Part shown: one piece after another, positions 15,841-24,747 of the stretch
Position numbering within the stretch: the first letter of the stretch is position 1
How the letters are laid out: each line of letters begins with the position of its first letter
Assembly (NCBI GenBank): GCA_017433615.1
Contig: JAFRGW010000106.1
Location: 1-36,864 of the forward strand
Source: Eubacterium sp.
GTDB lineage: Bacteria; Bacillota; Clostridia; Lachnospirales; Lachnospiraceae
DNA length: 36,864 bases
Reading direction: 5' to 3'
The notes under the pieces: model-generated
Databases searched by the model: none
What the model was told of the DNA's origin: nothing
What the model saw: the letters and a program-made list of their open reading frames with translations, nothing else
Program-made: the position numbers and the translations under genes

Positions 15841-16413
15841 TTAATACTCGTGCGAAATAAAATTCCGCAGCATGGTTTCTCCGTACAGGGTCATGATGGA
15901 TTCCGGGTGAAACTGCACACCGAAAACAGGATTTGTTTTGTGCTGTACAGCCATCACTTCCCCGTCTTCCGTGTGTGCAGTGATAAGCAGTTCGTCCGGC
16001 ATGGTTGTTCTGTCGGCTGCCAGAGAGTGATAACGCGCGACCTGCATTTGTTTCGGGCAGCCCCGGAACAGAAGGCAGTCCCGGTCAGTTGTGATCAGCG
16101 ACTGCTTTCCGTGCATCAGCTCTTTTGCGTAGGTAACTGTCGCGCCGTATGCCGCGCAGATTGCCTGGTGGCCGAGGCATACGCCGAGGATCGGGATGTC
16201 TGTGCCGAGTTTCTGTACAACTTCGATGATGCAGCCTGCGTCTTCCGGTCTGCCCGGACCCGGTGAGAGAACAATCCGGGCCGGCGCAAGCGTGCGGATG
16301 TCTTCAACAGACAGTTCATCGTTCCGGATGACGCGGATGTCCGGATCAATTCCGCCGATGAGCTGGTAGAGGTTATAGGAAAAACTGTCATAATTATCAA
16401 TTAAAAGAATCAT
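15841..16413 (-). CDS. trpG: Anthranilate synthase glutamine amidotransferase component
   Basis: A 190-residue class I glutaminase. The catalytic cysteine is C79 in GVCLGHQ, with the His-Glu pair in FHPES (H169, E171) and the N-terminal LIDNYDSFSYN. It supplies ammonia to TrpE. The ATG overlaps the trpE stop (ATGA, 4 bp) and has AGGAGG upstream, so translation is coupled. A dual role with folate synthesis (PabA) is possible but not indicated by this context. Confidence 0.96.
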   Translation of the reverse strand: MILLIDNYDSFSYNLYQLIGGIDPDIRVIRNDELSVEDIRTLAPARIVLSPGPGRPEDAGCIIEVVQKLGTDIPILGVCLGHQAICAAYGATVTYAKELMHGKQSLITTDRDCLLFRGCPKQMQVARYHSLAADRTTMPDELLITAHTEDGEVMAVQHKTNPVFGVQFHPESIMTLYGETMLRNFISHEY

Positions 16414-17876
16414 AAATCCGCCTCCTGTGCCAGTTCGAGTGCTGTGAGAGATGCACGTGCCTTGTTCAGGCATTCCTCGTATTCTTTTTCAGGAACAGAA
16501 TCGGCGACGATGCCGGCGCCGCTGCGTACGAATACCCGCCCGTTCTTTTTGTAGACGATGCGGATGGCGATACAGGTGTCCATGTTTCCGGTAAAATCGA
16601 TGTAGCCGATGGCGCCGCCGTAGATGCCCCGCTTGTCATTTTCCAGTTCTGCGATCAGCTGGCAGGCCCGGATTTTCGGCGCCCCGGAGAGCGTGCCGGC
16701 AGGGAGAACCGCTTCGATTGCATCGAGCGCATCCTTCTCCGGGCGGATCTCGCCGCACACGGTGGAGCCGATGTGCATTACATGGGAGAAGCGCTCAATG
16801 CTGTGAAACTTTTCTACCTGAACCGTCCCGAACCGGCTGATTTTCCCAAGATCATTTCGCCCGAGATCTACCAGCATGTTGTGTTCAGCCAGCTCTTTTT
16901 CATCGGCCAGCAGTTCCTGCTCCAGTGCAATATCCTGCTGCGGTGTTTTCCCGCGCGGCCGTGTGCCGGCAAGCGGAAACGTGTGAAGGATGCCGTCTTC
17001 CAGACGCACCAGTGTCTCCGGCGAAGCACCGGCTACTTCCACATCTGTGCCCGCAAAATAAAACATGTATGGAGACGGGTTGATGGTACGAAGCATGCGA
17101 TAGGTGTTCAGAAGACTTCCCTCAAATGGTGCCGACAGGCGGTTCGAGAGAACAATCTGGAAAATGTCCCCCTCAAAAATATGATGTTTTGCCTGTGCGA
17201 CCATATCGCAAAACTGCTGCCGGTCAAAAAGCGCAGTAACGGCACCGGTCAGCTTTCCGCCCGGTTCATCCCGTTTTGCCCCTGTGCGCAGAAGGCTGAC
17301 CATCTGGTTCAGCTCCAGTACGGCTCTGTTATAGCCCGCTTCGCCGTCCTCCAGCCGCATGTTGACAATCAGGATGATTTTCTGACGCAGATTGTCGAAA
17401 GCGATTACTTTGTCAAACAGCATCAGATCTACATCTTTAAAGGCTTCACTGTCATCAGCGCCGCAGCGGACGGCCGGCTCACTGTAGCCAAGATAATCGA
17501 ACGAGAAATATCCGACCAGTCCGCCGGTAAAGGGCGGAAGATGATCGAAGCGGGGACTTCTGTATCCGGAAAGAATCTGCCGCAGCACATCGGAGGGATT
17601 ATCGGTCTGCATGTGGATATTACCGGCCTGCATTTTTCCGTCAATGCAGGTGACTTCCATGATCGGGTCATAGCCGAGGAATGTGTACCGCCCCCAGGTT
17701 TCATTTGCCTGTGCAGATTCCAGCATGTAACAGTGGCGGGAGACATGTTTCAGAATCCGCATGGTTTCAATCGGCGTTGTAAAATCTGAGAGAATCTCGC
17801 AGCTGACCGGCAGAACATCATAGTTTCCGCTTTCTGCGTAGTATCTGACATCAACAAGGTTCGGTGTAATTTGCAT
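16410..17876 (-). CDS. trpE: Anthranilate synthase component I
   Basis: A 488-residue chorismate-utilising enzyme. The N-terminal feedback-binding segment reads YMLESAQ (the LLESA element of tryptophan-sensitive enzymes) followed by GRYTFLGYDP. The catalytic domain has FAGTDVEVAGASPETLVR, AGTRPRG, ELLADEKELAEHNMLVDLGRND, TLSGAPKIRA and the terminal RSGAGIVADSVPEKEYEE. The ATG at 17876 has TGGAGGTGAAACG upstream; frames running further up enter the T-box leader. It is the first gene of the operon, so it is controlled by the T-box and probably by tryptophan feedback. Confidence 0.97.
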   Translation of the reverse strand: MQITPNLVDVRYYAESGNYDVLPVSCEILSDFTTPIETMRILKHVSRHCYMLESAQANETWGRYTFLGYDPIMEVTCIDGKMQAGNIHMQTDNPSDVLRQILSGYRSPRFDHLPPFTGGLVGYFSFDYLGYSEPAVRCGADDSEAFKDVDLMLFDKVIAFDNLRQKIILIVNMRLEDGEAGYNRAVLELNQMVSLLRTGAKRDEPGGKLTGAVTALFDRQQFCDMVAQAKHHIFEGDIFQIVLSNRLSAPFEGSLLNTYRMLRTINPSPYMFYFAGTDVEVAGASPETLVRLEDGILHTFPLAGTRPRGKTPQQDIALEQELLADEKELAEHNMLVDLGRNDLGKISRFGTVQVEKFHSIERFSHVMHIGSTVCGEIRPEKDALDAIEAVLPAGTLSGAPKIRACQLIAELENDKRGIYGGAIGYIDFTGNMDTCIAIRIVYKKNGRVFVRSGAGIVADSVPEKEYEECLNKARASLTALELAQEADL

Positions 17877-18015
17877 CGTTTCACCTCCATAAAAAATTCG
17901 CATTTTCCTCCTGCTGCGCAGGATCGTGCTCATGCCTGTTGCCTTGTCTGACTCCCGGATGACTGCACACACTTCGTGCGGCAGTATCCGGACGCCCGGC
18001 AAGAGCTTATACAGT

Positions 18016-18052
18016 AAAAAACCCCTGACAGAACGAGATGCTCTGTCAGGGG
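18016..18052 (-). terminator. Regulated terminator of the T-box leader
   Basis: On the minus strand CCCCTGACAGA pairs with TCTGTCAGGGG around a 9-nt loop, followed by TTTTTT. It lies just after the T-box sequence and 140 nt before trpE. Confidence 0.93.
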
Positions 18053-18361
18053 CGAATAGATAAAATCCGCGGTGGCACCCTGGTTCACGGGTTTCCCCGT
18101 GCGCTTAGCGGGATACAATCATATCCCCGGCAACTGACGTATGCCTGCACGTTGCAGAATACTCTGTGAAACCGGTCTCCCGTAACTATAATCAGACTGG
18201 CCGGGTCTGCCGGCGCTGCGTCCTGCGGGCTGTTTCACATTTGACTGCACCCTCCGCGGTCCATTTGACAGGTTGTTTCCCGCCTTATTCTCAGCATCTA
18301 AGGCTCTCTGTGGGGGCATGGCTGCCGTTATCTCCGCTTCAACGGTTTAAGCTGTTAAATT
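18016..18361 (-). ncRNA. T-box leader (riboswitch) of the trp operon, tryptophan specificity likely
   Basis: The minus-strand leader, about 345 nt, ends with AGGGTGCCACCGCGG (within 18066-18081), the signature T-box sequence that pairs with the tRNA acceptor end, then the terminator at 18016-18052. A UGG triplet at 18263-18261, in the context CAAATGGACC, is a good candidate for the tryptophan specifier codon. Uncharged tRNA-Trp would stabilise the antiterminator and switch on trpE onward. I did not fold the full stem I. Specificity rests on the UGG and the downstream genes. Confidence 0.92.
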
Positions 18362-18367
18362 GGTAGC

Positions 18368-18396
18368 ATTGTAGCATGTGAAACTTAAAGTGTCAA
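18368..18396 (-). promoter_or_regulatory. Promoter of the trp operon
   Basis: On the minus strand TTGACA (18396-18391), 17 nt, TACAAT (18373-18368): near-consensus sigma-A. Start expected near 18361. Confidence 0.9.
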
Positions 18397-18415
18397 CCAT
18401 TTTGCGGAAGAAATA

Positions 18416-18444
18416 TTTACAAACATTTTTTTGTGGATTATGAT
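18416..18444 (+). promoter_or_regulatory. Promoter of the VanX-like lipoprotein gene
   Basis: TTTACA (18416-18421), 17 nt, TATGAT (18439-18444). It is divergent from the trp promoter; the two -35 boxes are 19 bp apart. Confidence 0.7.
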
Positions 18445-18502
18445 ACTTGCATCGGATTTATGGAGCGGAAAATCAAGGGTCCGCCCCGGGGGGGATTCAT
18501 TT

Positions 18503-19327
18503 ATGAAGAAAAAAAGACGGAAAATAACAGGTGCAGCATGGCTGTCTCTTATCTTGCTGTTGTCTTTGCTGCTGTGTGCGTGCAGCCATAAAGAAAACTC
18601 TGCAGAACTGCCGGAAACAGATTCCTCTTCTGTAAGTGCTGCAGCATCCGGAACAGAAGCAGAAGCGGAAACTGACAGCAGCAGTCCGGCACCGGCGGCG
18701 GAATCCGCAGATGCATCTGCAGGGGCCACATCACAGCAGGCAGGCAATTCCCTTTCGGCGACAGCTGCAGAACCGGAGGATGATGATCTGGTCCGGGTGC
18801 GGGATTACATTCCGGATATTCTGGTCGAACTCAAATATGCGACAGAGGATAATTTTACCGGCCAGATTATCTATGATTTTAAAGATGCCTATCTGCGGTA
18901 CGGTACGGTAAAGCGTCTGCAGTATGTACAGGATGTGATGAGGGAACAGGGACTGACGCTTAAGATCTGGGACGCGTTCCGGCCGCTCTGGGCACAGCAG
19001 GCACTCTGGGATGCATATCCGGATCCCACCTATGTCTCCAATCCGGAGGAGCGCGGCTACACGTCGCATAATTTCGGAAATACCGTGGATATTACGGTCG
19101 TCCGGGAAGATGGCAGTGAGATTCCGTTGCCCACCGGTTTTGATGACTTTTCGCTGAAGGCCGACCGGGATTACGATGACTGTACAGAGGAAGAGGCGGA
19201 AAATGCCTGGATGCTGGACCAGACCATGTCGGATGCCGGATTTGAAGGATACTGGGGCGAGTGGTGGCACTACCAGGATATTGACGAGTACCCCGGCGAG
19301 GATCTGGAAGGGGTGGAACTGGAGTAA
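18503..19327 (+). CDS. VanX-like D-alanyl-D-alanine dipeptidase, lipoprotein
   Basis: A 274-residue protein with a basic start, a hydrophobic core and a lipobox ending at C27 (LLLCAC). A Ser/Ala/Glu-rich linker follows to about residue 95, then an M15D peptidase domain. The domain has WDAFRPLWAQQ (the arginine that stabilises the transition state in VanX), SHNFGNTVDI (zinc ligands His and Asp, roughly residues 190-197) and EWWH (catalytic Glu and third zinc ligand, near residue 253). It should act outside the membrane on D-Ala-D-Ala or related dipeptides, in wall turnover rather than vancomycin resistance, since no vanH or vanA neighbours are seen. A G-rich run precedes the ATG at 18503. Confidence 0.88.
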   Translation: MKKKRRKITGAAWLSLILLLSLLLCACSHKENSAELPETDSSSVSAAASGTEAEAETDSSSPAPAAESADASAGATSQQAGNSLSATAAEPEDDDLVRVRDYIPDILVELKYATEDNFTGQIIYDFKDAYLRYGTVKRLQYVQDVMREQGLTLKIWDAFRPLWAQQALWDAYPDPTYVSNPEERGYTSHNFGNTVDITVVREDGSEIPLPTGFDDFSLKADRDYDDCTEEEAENAWMLDQTMSDAGFEGYWGEWWHYQDIDEYPGEDLEGVELE

Positions 19328-19386
19328 GCAATTGAGTGGGGGAGTCCCCGCCTCTCTGCAGGCGGCGGGTTTCGATCCATGCTGTT

Positions 19387-19415
19387 TTGACATTGAATTA
19401 GTCACATGGTATCAT
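19387..19415 (+). promoter_or_regulatory. Promoter of the D,D-carboxypeptidase gene
   Basis: TTGACA (19387-19392), 17 nt, TATCAT (19410-19415). A weak GC hairpin after the previous gene (19348-19369) may end upstream transcription. Confidence 0.8.
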
Positions 19416-19483
19416 CAGGTTTGTGGTATCTGAAGCAATCATTCAGGTCCGGGATGTTCGAAATACGACAGGGGAGAGAGAAC

Positions 19484-20584
19484 ATGGCAGAGGAAACAAG
19501 GAAGAAAAAGAAAAAGAAGAAATCCGGCAGGATCGGCATGGTTCTGACAATTATTATTATCGTGCTTCTGGTCGGAATTCTGGCGGCGCTGGTGCTGCAG
19601 CGGGGATTCGGCAATGCTGCTTCGAGCGAGATTGCGGCAGTCTCCGGAACTTCGGCAGATGAATTCAAGATGCACTATGTCGGTGAGAATAAGGTTGAGA
19701 TGCCGCAGCTTCCTTCCGAGGAAGAGGCAGCCGCAGCCGAGGCAGAGGCAAAAGCAGAAGCGGCAAAGAACGTGAAAAAGCTTTCCGGTAAGGGCGTGTA
19801 CAGTGATTACGCGCGCATGGTGCGTCTCTCTGACGGCGCGGTTCTGTTTACCAAAGCTTCCAAGGAGAAAATGTACCCGGCGTCCATGACAAAGATTATG
19901 ACCTGCATTCTGGGAATCGAGAATGTAGACGATCTGGACAGCGAAGTCACGATTAAGCAGGAATACATTGATGCGCACTATGCGGAACAGGCGAGCCGCG
20001 CAGGGTTTGAGGCCGGCGAGAAGGTTACCTACCGGGATGTTCTCTATGGCGTTATGCTGCCGTCCGGTGCGGAAGCGTGCATGGCAGTCTGCGACAAGGT
20101 TGCCGGTTCTGAGTCGGCGTTTGTTGATCTGATGAACAAGAAGGCCGAAGAACTGGGCATGAAAAACACGCATTTTACCAATTCGATCGGACTTCACAAT
20201 GAAGATCACTATACGACCTGCAAGGACTTTATCAAGCTGGAGAAGTATGCACTGCAGAATGAAATCTTCAAACAGATTTTCACAGCGCGCAGCTATACAA
20301 CGTCACAGACAGATGTACATCCTGCGGGCATTCCGCTGACGAATAACAGCTATATGCACATTGATACGGTCAACCTGCCGAACGGCGCGGTCTATATGGG
20401 CGGCAAGACAGGGTATACCGATGAGGCAATGCATACCCTTGCCAGCATCTGCCGGTACGAAGGCGAGGAGTACATCATGGTAACGGGACATGCCGGCGGC
20501 GTGGAGCATGCAAACATTGTGGATGCAGTTACGCTGTACAGCAGGCTTGGTGAAGATGCAGAAGAAGAATCGGCAGAAGAGTAA
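19484..20584 (+). CDS. D-alanyl-D-alanine carboxypeptidase (serine type, S11)
   Basis: A 366-residue protein with a Lys-rich start, one membrane segment (about 19-41) and a charged Glu/Ala/Lys linker. A penicillin-binding-protein fold follows with the SxxK motif in [10 protein letters not shown] and the KTG motif in [10 protein letters not shown]. The second motif is PSGAEAC, where the usual asparagine of SxN is alanine, a deviation worth noting. The enzyme trims the terminal D-Ala of peptidoglycan stems outside the membrane, fitting the VanX-like neighbour. I chose the ATG at 19484 for its GGGGAGAGAG site. An upstream ATG at 19406 overlaps the promoter and is unlikely. Confidence 0.9.
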   Translation: MAEETRKKKKKKKSGRIGMVLTIIIIVLLVGILAALVLQRGFGNAASSEIAAVSGTSADEFKMHYVGENKVEMPQLPSEEEAAAAEAEAKAEAAKNVKKLSGKGVYSDYARMVRLSDGAVLFTKASKEKMYPASMTKIMTCILGIENVDDLDSEVTIKQEYIDAHYAEQASRAGFEAGEKVTYRDVLYGVMLPSGAEACMAVCDKVAGSESAFVDLMNKKAEELGMKNTHFTNSIGLHNEDHYTTCKDFIKLEKYALQNEIFKQIFTARSYTTSQTDVHPAGIPLTNNSYMHIDTVNLPNGAVYMGGKTGYTDEAMHTLASICRYEGEEYIMVTGHAGGVEHANIVDAVTLYSRLGEDAEEESAEE

Positions 20585-20588
20585 CCGG

Positions 20589-20864
20589 GTGAAATACTAT
20601 TATACTTATATGGTGGAGTGCAGTGACGGCAGTTATTACACCGGTTATACGACTGATCTGAAGAAACGGGTAGCCAGTCACAACGCCGGGACCGGTGCAA
20701 AATATACAAAAAGCAGGCGGCCGGTCAGCCTGATCTATGCAGAGCAGTACGAGACAAAGCATGATGCGATGTCCCGAGAGGTAAAGATCAAGCAGCTGTC
20801 GCATCAGGAAAAGGAAGAATTAATTAAGATTAATAAGAGAACAGCCTCTGTCACCGTTTGGTGA
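20589..20864 (+). CDS. GIY-YIG domain protein (UPF0213 type)
   Basis: About 91 residues. [30 protein letters not shown] is the GIY-YIG nuclease core, followed by [15 protein letters not shown], typical of small YhbQ/YazA-like proteins of unknown role. Family members begin MKYY..., so I place the start at the GTG at 20589 (VKYYYTYM). The ATG at 20556 would overlap the previous gene by 29 bp but has a GGTGA nearby and cannot be excluded. The last codons lie inside a palindromic terminator and overlap the convergent gene by 14 bp. Confidence 0.82.
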   Translation: MKYYYTYMVECSDGSYYTGYTTDLKKRVASHNAGTGAKYTKSRRPVSLIYAEQYETKHDAMSREVKIKQLSHQEKEELIKINKRTASVTVW

Positions 20865-20878
20865 CGGAGGCTGTTTTT
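20841..20878. terminator. Bidirectional terminator shared by two convergent genes
   Basis: ACAGCCTCTGTCACC (20841-20855) pairs with GGTGACGGAGGCTGT (20860-20874), a 15-bp stem with one mismatched pair and a 4-nt loop. It is followed by TTTTTCTT on the plus strand; on the minus strand the tail is TCTCTTATT. Both stop codons lie inside the stem. Confidence 0.88.
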
Positions 20879-23202
20879 CTTATAGGATATCCATATTGAC
20901 GGTAGAGCTGTTCGGCCTGTTCCTGCGCCTGTGTAAGTGCTTCCTCAGGTGTCATGGAACCGCTGGCTGCTGTGCGGAATGCATCGCACAGGATGGACAT
21001 GACATCGCCTGTCGGGATAATTCGCTGTCCTTTCCGGTGCGGAATATAGCGGGGCACGGAAGGCATAATGCTCTGTTCTGACCAAACAAGCCATGGATAA
21101 AGTTTCTGCAGTTCAAAGTTATGGTACGGCTCAGTAAACGGCGATGCACCGTTCAGAACGGTCAGGTAAAAACTGGTGTCGCGTCTGCAGAACCAGTTCA
21201 GATATTCAAAAGCCTCACGGCGCTTCAGCGACCGCGGGTTAACACCGAAGCTGAATCCGCCGCGAACAGGTTTATTTCCGGGAATCCGGAAGGAGCCGAT
21301 CTGTGCCTGCAGATTCTGGCGCAGCAGCCGGCTGATCAGGTGTGCATGATCACTGAAGGAGATCAGCATCGCAGTTTTTCCGCTGCAGAAATCTTCAATA
21401 CTCTGGTCAATGTCTTTTCCTGTATAATCGGGTGCAACATACTGCAGGGTGGTCAGTGCGGCGTCAAATGCCCGCACATTTGCGGCGGTCAGGAATGTCG
21501 GGTGATTGTATGAATCCCAGAGTGCTCCGCCGTAGGATGACAGACGGATCAGCAGCTCGGGCCCGAGAAATTCATTGCTGCGCGCTGTAAAAGAAGTGCC
21601 GTATTCTGTCGGCGAGCCGGGGTTTACCGAACGTGTAAAAAAGGCCGCAATATTGTTAAATTCTGTCCAGGTGCGCGGCGGGCGCAGGGACAGGGTATTA
21701 TTCAGGGCAAATGCTTTCTGAAAAGCGGAATCCTGAAAAAAATCACTCCTGTAAAACAGGATCTGACTTGCGGCGGTGAAGGGAATGCCGTGCATTCTCC
21801 CGTCAATGAGGCAGTTTTCCAGTGTCTGGCTGAAAAAGCGGTCCGTGTTGATATGATACTGGCTGATGAAATCCGACAAATCTGTCAGACAGCCGTGTTC
21901 GGCCATCAGATCGCGCCACGGGGAATTATAGGTAAACAGGTCATATGTTTCGAGGATGGACTGATAATCCTCCCGCATTTTTTTGTGAAGATCCTCCTGA
22001 ACACATACGTCGTATGTTACGGGAATGCCTGTCCGGTCGGTGAAATTGCGCGTCAGCGAAATGATCGGCTGGGTCGCGGTGGTGTCGACAATCAGAATGC
22101 GGAGACCGGGCGGTCTGGTTCCGGTGCTGTTTACCGGCCCCGGCTGATGCTGCCGGAGCGTGCCGGCGTCCGGGAAATCAAGTGCGTCATCGGCGGTCGT
22201 ATCCTCCAGTTCGCTGTAGACAAGATCATTCAAATCGGGCTGTTCGATGCTGCGGATCATTGCCTTTGCGGCCAGATCGCCAAGCTGCATTGCCGGGCGT
22301 GCAATCTGGTGCATGCCGTTTCCGGCCTGCATGTTGTTCCAGGATTCCTCGCCGAATGTGATCACCAGGAGATCTTCCGGGATGCTGAGACCGCAGTAGC
22401 GGACTGCGGCGTTGATTCCTTTTTCAATTTCGCGGCTGGTGCAGATGATGGCTTCCGGTGCAGTGTTGGCGTACCGGGAAAGATAATCGCGGAATGCATC
22501 TTCTTTGTTCATATTAACAGAGAAGATCAGTGATTCAATGTCCGTGGTGCCGGGACTCCTGTCCGGCAGACCGGATTCGCTGTAAGAAGCGATTGCATCC
22601 TGATATCCCTGCAGACAGTTCTGCTCCGGGGAAAACATCAGGGGGCCGCAGGCAAGCAGTATTCTGCGGTAGCCTCTTTCCAGGAGATGTGTCACGAGCC
22701 GGTAGGTTGCCTGGTAGGAATTAAACCCGATGAAATTCGTGGCAAAAGAGGTAGGCGCGCGCTCAATAAAGACGGTCGGCACACCGACATCAGCGACACG
22801 GTGCTGAAAAAAATCTGTCTGCTCCGGCTGACATGTGATCAGAAGAAGGCCGTCAATATTCATTGCAACCAGCTCGCTGATGCTTTTCTGTTCCTGTTCC
22901 GGGATGTCATTGGAAAAAGCCACCCGGGGAATATAGCCATGGCTCTGTAAATAGGAAGAGAGACTGGTAAAAATACTTGCGTACAGTGCATCCTGTATAT
23001 TCGGCAGAACAATACCGATCGATTTGGAAGCAGTAACACGCAGACTGCGCGCAGAGGCATTCGGTACATAGCCGAGCGCCTGTGCGGCCTCCAGAACGCG
23101 TTCACGCGTATCGGGTTTAACGGGACGTGAATTATTTAATACATAGGAAACGGTTGCGACAGATACGCCTGCTTTTGCGGCGACTTCTTTAATTGTACTC
23201 AT
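20851..23202 (-). CDS. LacI-family regulator fused to a solute-binding-protein-like domain
   Basis: A 783-residue protein. Residues 1-55 are a LacI DNA-binding domain ([22 protein letters not shown], and the hinge helix near NASARSLR). Residues 58-340 are the usual LacI/GalR effector domain ([38 protein letters not shown]). A Pro/Gly-rich joint leads to residues 365-775, which look like a family-1 extracellular solute-binding protein ([57 protein letters not shown]). There is no signal peptide or membrane segment, so the second module is cytoplasmic and presumably senses a second ligand. LacI proteins are normally about 340 residues. AAAGGAC precedes the ATG. It is divergent from the dehydrogenase gene, its likely target. 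Confidence 0.88.
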   Translation of the reverse strand: MSTIKEVAAKAGVSVATVSYVLNNSRPVKPDTRERVLEAAQALGYVPNASARSLRVTASKSIGIVLPNIQDALYASIFTSLSSYLQSHGYIPRVAFSNDIPEQEQKSISELVAMNIDGLLLITCQPEQTDFFQHRVADVGVPTVFIERAPTSFATNFIGFNSYQATYRLVTHLLERGYRRILLACGPLMFSPEQNCLQGYQDAIASYSESGLPDRSPGTTDIESLIFSVNMNKEDAFRDYLSRYANTAPEAIICTSREIEKGINAAVRYCGLSIPEDLLVITFGEESWNNMQAGNGMHQIARPAMQLGDLAAKAMIRSIEQPDLNDLVYSELEDTTADDALDFPDAGTLRQHQPGPVNSTGTRPPGLRILIVDTTATQPIISLTRNFTDRTGIPVTYDVCVQEDLHKKMREDYQSILETYDLFTYNSPWRDLMAEHGCLTDLSDFISQYHINTDRFFSQTLENCLIDGRMHGIPFTAASQILFYRSDFFQDSAFQKAFALNNTLSLRPPRTWTEFNNIAAFFTRSVNPGSPTEYGTSFTARSNEFLGPELLIRLSSYGGALWDSYNHPTFLTAANVRAFDAALTTLQYVAPDYTGKDIDQSIEDFCSGKTAMLISFSDHAHLISRLLRQNLQAQIGSFRIPGNKPVRGGFSFGVNPRSLKRREAFEYLNWFCRRDTSFYLTVLNGASPFTEPYHNFELQKLYPWLVWSEQSIMPSVPRYIPHRKGQRIIPTGDVMSILCDAFRTAASGSMTPEEALTQAQEQAEQLYRQYGYPIRKTASVTKR

Positions 23203-23303
23203 ACAATAAGGTCCTTTCCCGGCCGGCGGGATAATCCCGGCAGAAATTGTTCCGGCTGATATATGCCGGAAGCGGTCTCACGTGAAGTGAAAGCTCTGTA
23301 TGT

Positions 23304-23332
23304 AGTATATATTCCAGGAAGTCTGTTGTAAA
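23304..23332 (-). promoter_or_regulatory. Promoter of the LacI/solute-binding fusion gene
   Basis: On the minus strand TTTACA (23332-23327), 17 nt, TATACT (23309-23304), about 100 nt before the start codon. Confidence 0.68.
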
Positions 23333-23344
23333 GGTGAAATTAAC

Positions 23345-23356
23345 TTAAACGATTAA
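23345..23356. promoter_or_regulatory. Candidate LacI-type operator between divergent promoters
   Basis: TTAAACGATTAA has the central CG and flanking TTAA arms of LacI/GalR sites (10 of 12 positions symmetric). It lies 13 bp from the regulator's -35 box and 22 bp from that of the dehydrogenase gene. Assignment to the fusion regulator is inferred from position. Confidence 0.5.
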
Positions 23357-23377
23357 CCAATTATATTTAAAAACCTG

Positions 23378-23406
23378 TTGAAATTAGCAAAAAGGCATTG
23401 TATTAT
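23378..23406 (+). promoter_or_regulatory. Promoter of the Gfo/Idh/MocA dehydrogenase gene
   Basis: TTGAAA (23378-23383), 17 nt, TATTAT (23401-23406). The A-rich leader of about 155 nt up to the start codon shows no obvious hairpin. Confidence 0.8.
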
Positions 23407-23568
23407 AAACTCAACAAGCGGGACAACAAACCGCAGGAAACAAAACGAGACGAATCAGAAGCCCGTCGACAACTACAGGAAATCAATAAGCAGCACTTAA
23501 ATAAAACACAATCAAACAATATCCATTCAATTAAAACAACAATCATTAAAAGAAAAGGAGAAAACAAA

Positions 23569-24747
23569 ATGAACATCGGCGAAAAGAAAATTGCAAGACC
23601 TTTCAGATGGGGAATCGTAGGCGGCGGACGTACAAGCCAGGTCGGATACAAGCATCGTCTTGGCGCACGCATGGACAACACAAACTTTGATCTGCAGGCA
23701 GCAGCATTCGATATCGACGCTGACCGCTGCGTAGATTTCGGTAAGGCTCTGAACATGGATCCGGAGCGTCTGTACCCGGACTACAAGACCATGTTCGCAA
23801 AAGAAGCTGAGCGCGAAGACGGCATCGAAGTTGTTGACATCGCTACACCGAACTTCCAGCACTACGAAGTCTGCAAAGCTGCTCTTGAGGCAGGCCTGCA
23901 TGTCATCTGCGAGAAGCCGCTGTTTTTCGAAGTTGAGCAGGGTCTTGAGATCAAGAAACTCGCTGAGGAAAAGGGCAAAGTTGTCTGCGTAACATACGGA
24001 TTCTCCGGATTCCCGATGCTCCTGCAGATGCGCGCAATGGTTCAGAGCGGCATGCTCGGAAAGATCAACATGGTTGACCTTCGCTATGCACATGGATTTG
24101 GCTGCAACGCTGAGGCGGATGTCAAGGCAGAAGGACAGAAGTGGCGTGTTGACCCGGCAAAGGTTGGTAAATCCTTCGTTCTCGGCGACCTGTCCACACA
24201 TACATTCTACATGAGCCAGCTGATCTGCCCGGATCTGAAGCTGAAACAGGTTCTGTGTGACCGCCAGGCATTTGTCGGTTCCAGATATCCGCTGGAGGAC
24301 AACGCATATGTACTGATGCGCTATGAGAGCGGTGCTGTCGGCCGTATGTGGGCATCCGCTGTCAACGCAGGCGACATGAGCTCCCAGCACATCCGTATCG
24401 TCGGCTCCAAGGCTTCTCTGGAGTGGAACGACCAGACATGCGACCAGCTTCGCTACGAAGTACAGGGTCAGCCGGCGCAGATCCTGACCCGCGGCATGGA
24501 CTACCTCGATGGCCTCGCACAGGAAGACGAGCGTCTGGGCGCACTTCACTATGAAGGACTTCCGGAGAGCTGGGCAAACCTGTACACCAGATTCGCACAG
24601 GTTATCGACGCAAAGAACCGCGGCGACGAAGAGACTGTCAACAGCATCATCTATCCGGATCTTGACCACGGCATCGACGGCATCCGCTGGATCAACAGCT
24701 GTGCAAAATCCGCTGACGAAGGCGCTGTCTGGGTAGATTTTGAATAA
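23569..24747 (+). CDS. Gfo/Idh/MocA-family NAD(P)-dependent oxidoreductase
   Basis: A 392-residue protein. The Rossmann start is WGIVGGGRTSQVG, followed by DIATPNFQHYEVC and the family signature HVICEKPLFF. The C-terminal sheet domain includes LGDLSTHTFYMSQL with a likely catalytic-region histidine. The family oxidises sugars, cyclitols or glycosides at a secondary hydroxyl. Paired with a TIM-barrel isomerase downstream, it may form a 3-keto-sugar or keto-inositol route; the substrate is not readable from sequence. AAAAGGAG precedes the ATG. An open frame running back to 23398 covers the promoter and leader and is not the gene start. Confidence 0.9.
   Translation: MNIGEKKIARPFRWGIVGGGRTSQVGYKHRLGARMDNTNFDLQAAAFDIDADRCVDFGKALNMDPERLYPDYKTMFAKEAEREDGIEVVDIATPNFQHYEVCKAALEAGLHVICEKPLFFEVEQGLEIKKLAEEKGKVVCVTYGFSGFPMLLQMRAMVQSGMLGKINMVDLRYAHGFGCNAEADVKAEGQKWRVDPAKVGKSFVLGDLSTHTFYMSQLICPDLKLKQVLCDRQAFVGSRYPLEDNAYVLMRYESGAVGRMWASAVNAGDMSSQHIRIVGSKASLEWNDQTCDQLRYEVQGQPAQILTRGMDYLDGLAQEDERLGALHYEGLPESWANLYTRFAQVIDAKNRGDEETVNSIIYPDLDHGIDGIRWINSCAKSADEGAVWVDFE

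Noticed and set aside
18503-20584. Vancomycin-resistance (van) cluster
   Set aside because: A VanX-like dipeptidase and a D,D-carboxypeptidase are present, but there is no ligase, lactate dehydrogenase or VanRS pair; both enzymes fit ordinary wall turnover.
23398-23568. N-terminal extension of the dehydrogenase from an upstream in-frame start
   Set aside because: The extension covers the -10 box and an A-rich leader and is not hydrophobic or conserved-looking; the ATG at 23569 has a clear AAAAGGAG site.
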